This document shows positions 5,247-8,066 of a stretch of 8,066 nucleotides of DNA, one piece after another. Position 1 is the stretch's first letter, and the number at the start of each line of letters is the position of its first letter. The position numbers and the translations under genes were made by a program. Origin of the DNA: CAZWXH01 sp964637725 (GTDB taxonomy: Bacteria > Bacillota_I > Bacilli_A > Erysipelotrichales > Coprobacillaceae); NCBI GenBank assembly GCA_964637725.1, contig CAZWXH010000084.1:1-8066 (forward strand). Direction: 5' to 3'. Below the pieces are notes generated by a model. It did not search any database. It was not told where the DNA came from and saw only the letters and a list, made by a program, of their open reading frames with translations.

Positions 5247-6005
5247 ATGTCATTATTAGAAGTTAAAAATTTAAAGAAAATATATACAACAAGATTTTCT
5301 AATCAACAAGTACAAGCATTGTCCAACGTTTCTTTTAGTGTTGAAGAGGGAGAATACGTGGCAATCATGGGTGAATCAGGTAGTGGGAAAACAACACTGC
5401 TTAATATTTTAGCATCTTTAGATAAACCAACAACAGGTGAAGTTCTATTGAATGGTAAAGATATCACTTTAATTAAAGAAAAAGAAATTTCTCATTTTAG
5501 AAGAAATAACCTAGGTTTTGTCTTTCAAGACTTTAATCTTTTAGATACTTTCTCTATTAAAGATAATATCTTTTTACCTTTAGTTTTATCTAAAGAGCCT
5601 TATCCTATAATGCAACAGAAATTAAAAAGCATTGTTCCTAAATTAGGAATTGAAGAGTTACTTGAAAAATATCCATATGAAATATCTGGTGGACAAAAAC
5701 AAAGAGTTGCAGTTGCAAGAGCCTTAATTACTCATCCTCAAATTATCTTAGCAGATGAACCAACAGGTGCTTTAGATTCTAAATCAACTGACCAATTATT
5801 AGAAATATTTGATCAAGTGAATGAAGAAGGTCAAACAATATTAATGGTTACTCATAGTAGTAAAGCTGCAAGTTTTGCAAAAAGAGTTTTATTTATAAGA
5901 GATGGTGAAGTCTTTCATCAAATTTATAAAGGTGATCAAACAAATGAACAGATGTATCAAAGTATTTCAGATACACTTACATTAATTGCGACTGGAGGAA
6001 AGTAA
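5247..6005 (+). CDS. bceA: ABC transporter ATP-binding protein, BceA-like
   Basis: ATPase subunit of a MacB/BceAB-type (type VII) ABC transporter for peptide-antibiotic resistance and sensing. The 252 aa carry all motifs: Walker A GESGSGKTT (42-50), Q-loop Gln94 in FVFQDFNLLD, signature ISGGQKQR (146-153), Walker B IILADEPTGALD (166-177, with D170 and catalytic E171) and H-loop His203 in MVTHS. The early insertion TTRFSNQQVQAL (14-25) and the FQDFNLLDTFS region are typical of the BceA/LolD group. A strong AAGGAGG (5233-5239) is 7 bases from the ATG. The permease gene follows after one base, with its RBS inside this gene's end, so the two are coupled. The upstream operator and -10 box indicate induction by the neighbouring regulator. 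The substrate (bacitracin-, lantibiotic- or defensin-like) cannot be read from the sequence. Confidence 0.93.
   Translation: MSLLEVKNLKKIYTTRFSNQQVQALSNVSFSVEEGEYVAIMGESGSGKTTLLNILASLDKPTTGEVLLNGKDITLIKEKEISHFRRNNLGFVFQDFNLLDTFSIKDNIFLPLVLSKEPYPIMQQKLKSIVPKLGIEELLEKYPYEISGGQKQRVAVARALITHPQIILADEPTGALDSKSTDQLLEIFDQVNEEGQTILMVTHSSKAASFAKRVLFIRDGEVFHQIYKGDQTNEQMYQSISDTLTLIATGGK
5994..5999 (+). promoter_or_regulatory. Ribosome binding site that fixes the permease start
   Basis: GGAGGA (5994-5999) lies 7 bases before the ATG at 6007. A TTG at 5986 is in the same frame, but starting there would place the RBS inside the coding region. The ATG gives the family-typical N-terminus MKHFFYPRLALTNIKKN. 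Confidence 0.8.
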
Positions 6006-6006
6006 G

Positions 6007-8010
6007 ATGAAACATTTCTTTTATCCTCGACTTGCTTTAACAAACATCAAAAAGAATGCAAAGATATATATTCCTTATTTATTAACAAGTATGTTTACTG
6101 TTATGATGTTTTATATCATGCAAAGTCTTGCTAGTAATACTGGTTTTATAAATGATCCAAATAGTTCAGGAGTATTACTTTTAATTTTAGAGTTAGGTGT
6201 TATTATCATTGTTATATTTGCGATTATCTTTCTTTTCTATATTAATAGTTTCTTAATGAAAAGAAGAAAAAAAGAAATTGCTTTATATAATATTCTTGGC
6301 ATGGAAAAAAAGCACGTTATGATTATGATGCTTTGTGAAACACTTATGACGACTTTTGTATCAATTGTTGGTGGTCTTGTTTTAGGTGTTTTATTTAGTA
6401 AATTAGTTTATTTATGTTTAGTTAACTTGATTCATATATCTACAAGTATGGCTTTTGAGATTTCTACACTATCAATTGTCTGGACACTGATATTATTTAT
6501 TCCAATTTATTTAATTGCTTATTTATTTAATGTTATTCAAATTAAATTATCAAATCCTATTGAATTATTAAGAGGTTCTCAAAGTGGTGAAAAAGAACCA
6601 AAGGCAAAATGGATTATGACTCTTATTGGATTAATGAGTTTGATTGGTGGTTATTATATTGCTCAAACTGTTGCTGATCCAATGACTGCTATTATGTTTT
6701 TCTTTGTGGCTGTTATTTTAGTCATAGTAGGAACATATTGTTTGTTCACTGCTGGTTCAATTACTATCTTAAAATTATTAAAGAAAAATAAGAATTTCTA
6801 TTATAAAACAAGTCATTTTACAGCTATTTCACAAATGATTTATCGTATGAAACAAAATGCTGTAGGACTTGCAAGTATTTGTATTTTATATACATGTATC
6901 TTAGTAATGTTATCATCGACAATCTCATTGTATACAAGTATAGGTGATACAGCGACTAAGGCATTAGATCATGATATAGAATTAGACTCATATTTTTCAA
7001 AGAGTGATCAAACAAACGATGAAGATCGTCAAGATATTTATAATGAGTTTCTTCAAGTCAAAAATGAATTGATTTCTCACGATATTGAATTAGAACAAGT
7101 GATCACAAAAGAGAGTTATTCAATTGTTGCAAGTCAAATAAAAGGTGGACTTAAAATAGGGCGTTCAAACTCCGTCAATTACTCTGGTCTTAATGCGATG
7201 ACGGTAGAACAATATAACCAATCATTTCAAACAAAATTGTCTTTAGAAGATGATGAAGTTTATGTTGCTAAAGGAGAATTGGATGTGAGTAAGACAATTA
7301 CTTTAGAAGATAAGTCTTTTAAAGTGAAAGGTATTGTTAAAGATATGGATTTTCTATCAGTCACAACACCCGGGGTTGCAAGTTGGGTAGGGGTTGTCTT
7401 TAGTGATGAAAAAGTTCTTCAAGATTCTCTTAAGAATGCTAATCAAATTTTGCCTAATACGAGTATAACAATGATGATTAATCTTAAGAATCAAGATGAT
7501 GAAAAAGAAGCAACAGAATTAATCAATAAGATATATGATGGAACAATAGTGACAAAAAGGGTTCCTTCAGCAAACACAACAATAGAGACACGTTATTTTA
7601 TTAATGTAATGTTCACTGAAATGTATGGAAGTTTATTCTTTTTAGGAATCTTCTTAGGTGTTCTCTTCTTGATGGCGGCAATCTTAATTATGTACTATAA
7701 ACAACTCAATGAAGGGTACGAAGATAAGAAAAGATTTGAAATTATGCAAAATGTAGGAATGAGTAAAAAAGAAGTTAAGCAAAGTATTCGTTCACAAGTT
7801 TTGATATTCTTCTTCTTGCCACTGGCTGTATCAGTATTGCATATGGGATTTGCGTTTAACCTGATTGTTAGATTGTTTGGATTCTTAGTTATGTCAGGAG
7901 AAAGTCTCTTTATTATATGTACACTGACTTCAGTAGGAATATTAACGATTATATACAGTATTGTGTATTCATTGACTGCAAAAACATATTATAAGATTGT
8001 TAAGAACTAG
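6007..8010 (+). CDS. bceB: ABC transporter permease, BceB-like (FtsX/MacB superfamily)
   Basis: Membrane subunit partnering the ATPase; in BceAB systems it also binds and controls the kinase. The 667 aa show the family's 10-helix plan: helices near 21-40, 57-79, 112-135, 152-174, 203-220, 227-250 and 285-310, then an extracellular domain of about 225 residues (311-535), then helices near 540-563, 597-620 and 633-657. The FtsX-type cytoplasmic coupling segments are RRKKEIALYNILGMEKKHV (86-104) and FEIMQNVGMSKKEVKQS (577-593). There is a single permease polypeptide per operon, as in BceB. The extracellular domain has no cysteines and is rich in Asp/Glu and Ser/Thr; it is the part that varies with substrate. 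The length is near the family norm (about 650 aa). Characterised relatives free cell-wall lipid intermediates from bound antibiotic. No clear terminator follows inside the window. Confidence 0.92.
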   Translation: MKHFFYPRLALTNIKKNAKIYIPYLLTSMFTVMMFYIMQSLASNTGFINDPNSSGVLLLILELGVIIIVIFAIIFLFYINSFLMKRRKKEIALYNILGMEKKHVMIMMLCETLMTTFVSIVGGLVLGVLFSKLVYLCLVNLIHISTSMAFEISTLSIVWTLILFIPIYLIAYLFNVIQIKLSNPIELLRGSQSGEKEPKAKWIMTLIGLMSLIGGYYIAQTVADPMTAIMFFFVAVILVIVGTYCLFTAGSITILKLLKKNKNFYYKTSHFTAISQMIYRMKQNAVGLASICILYTCILVMLSSTISLYTSIGDTATKALDHDIELDSYFSKSDQTNDEDRQDIYNEFLQVKNELISHDIELEQVITKESYSIVASQIKGGLKIGRSNSVNYSGLNAMTVEQYNQSFQTKLSLEDDEVYVAKGELDVSKTITLEDKSFKVKGIVKDMDFLSVTTPGVASWVGVVFSDEKVLQDSLKNANQILPNTSITMMINLKNQDDEKEATELINKIYDGTIVTKRVPSANTTIETRYFINVMFTEMYGSLFFLGIFLGVLFLMAAILIMYYKQLNEGYEDKKRFEIMQNVGMSKKEVKQSIRSQVLIFFFLPLAVSVLHMGFAFNLIVRLFGFLVMSGESLFIICTLTSVGILTIIYSIVYSLTAKTYYKIVKN

Positions 8011-8066
8011 ATATGATCTGAGTCTTGTCAAGTAGACACATGAAATAAATAAGATTTTTATTAGAT
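8011..8066. other. Intergenic tail with a short inverted repeat; no gene seen
   Basis: These 56 bases after the permease stop contain TGTC-AAGTA-GACA (8026-8038), a 4-bp inverted repeat, and then AT-rich sequence to the window end. There is no T-tract terminator. A faint resemblance to an insertion-sequence end is possible, but it cannot be judged without the flanking DNA. Confidence 0.25.

Noticed and set aside
5986..5988. TTG as the permease start
   Set aside because: It lies upstream of the strong GGAGGA and would add seven residues not typical of the family; the ATG at 6007 is well spaced from that site.
1..8066. CRISPR array, tRNA, rRNA or phage genes
   Set aside because: No regularly spaced repeats, cloverleaf-like or ribosomal RNA segments, or phage protein families were seen on either strand.

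Overview
The window is AT-rich DNA with all genes on the + strand, strong AGGAG-type ribosome binding sites, A/T-stem terminators and very short leaders. This points to a low-GC Bacillota. A gut-type Erysipelotrichia-like or clostridial host is my best guess, but the sequence does not settle it. Two gene families support it: a DegV-family lipid-binding protein and a BceRS-BceAB-type cell-envelope stress module.

Layout. (1) Positions 1-645: the 3' end of a DegV-family gene, then a 90-aa coiled-coil protein of unknown role, closed by a hairpin terminator. (2) 624-1769: a single-gene unit for a six-helix membrane diguanylate cyclase (GGEEF active site, no RxxD inhibitory site). Its promoter overlaps the preceding terminator and it has its own terminator. 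(3) 1789-3472: a promoter region with a dyad over its -10 box, then a two-gene cassette: a tyrosine-rich, helical 201-aa protein I do not recognise, and a WYL-domain transcriptional regulator. (4) 3465-8010: a Bce-type module made of an OmpR-family response regulator, an intramembrane-sensing histidine kinase, an ABC ATPase and a ten-helix permease with a large extracellular domain. The last 56 bases hold no gene I can support.

How it works together. In characterised BceRS-BceAB systems the transporter detects and counteracts a peptide antibiotic acting on cell-wall lipid intermediates. It signals this to a kinase that has almost no extracellular part, and the regulator then activates the transporter promoter. 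The wiring is visible here. Between kinase and ATPase lies a perfect TTACA-N4-TGTAA box (the BceR-family consensus), with a repeated half-site 21 bp downstream, then a terminator-like hairpin and a -10 box with no recognisable -35. This fits a low-level regulator/kinase transcript plus a strongly induced transporter transcript. A consensus extended -10 box at the end of the WYL gene could give the regulator/kinase pair its own basal promoter.

The least explained part is the unknown 201-aa gene plus WYL regulator placed directly in front of the module, with a candidate operator of their own. Whether they form a second input into the resistance module is inference.
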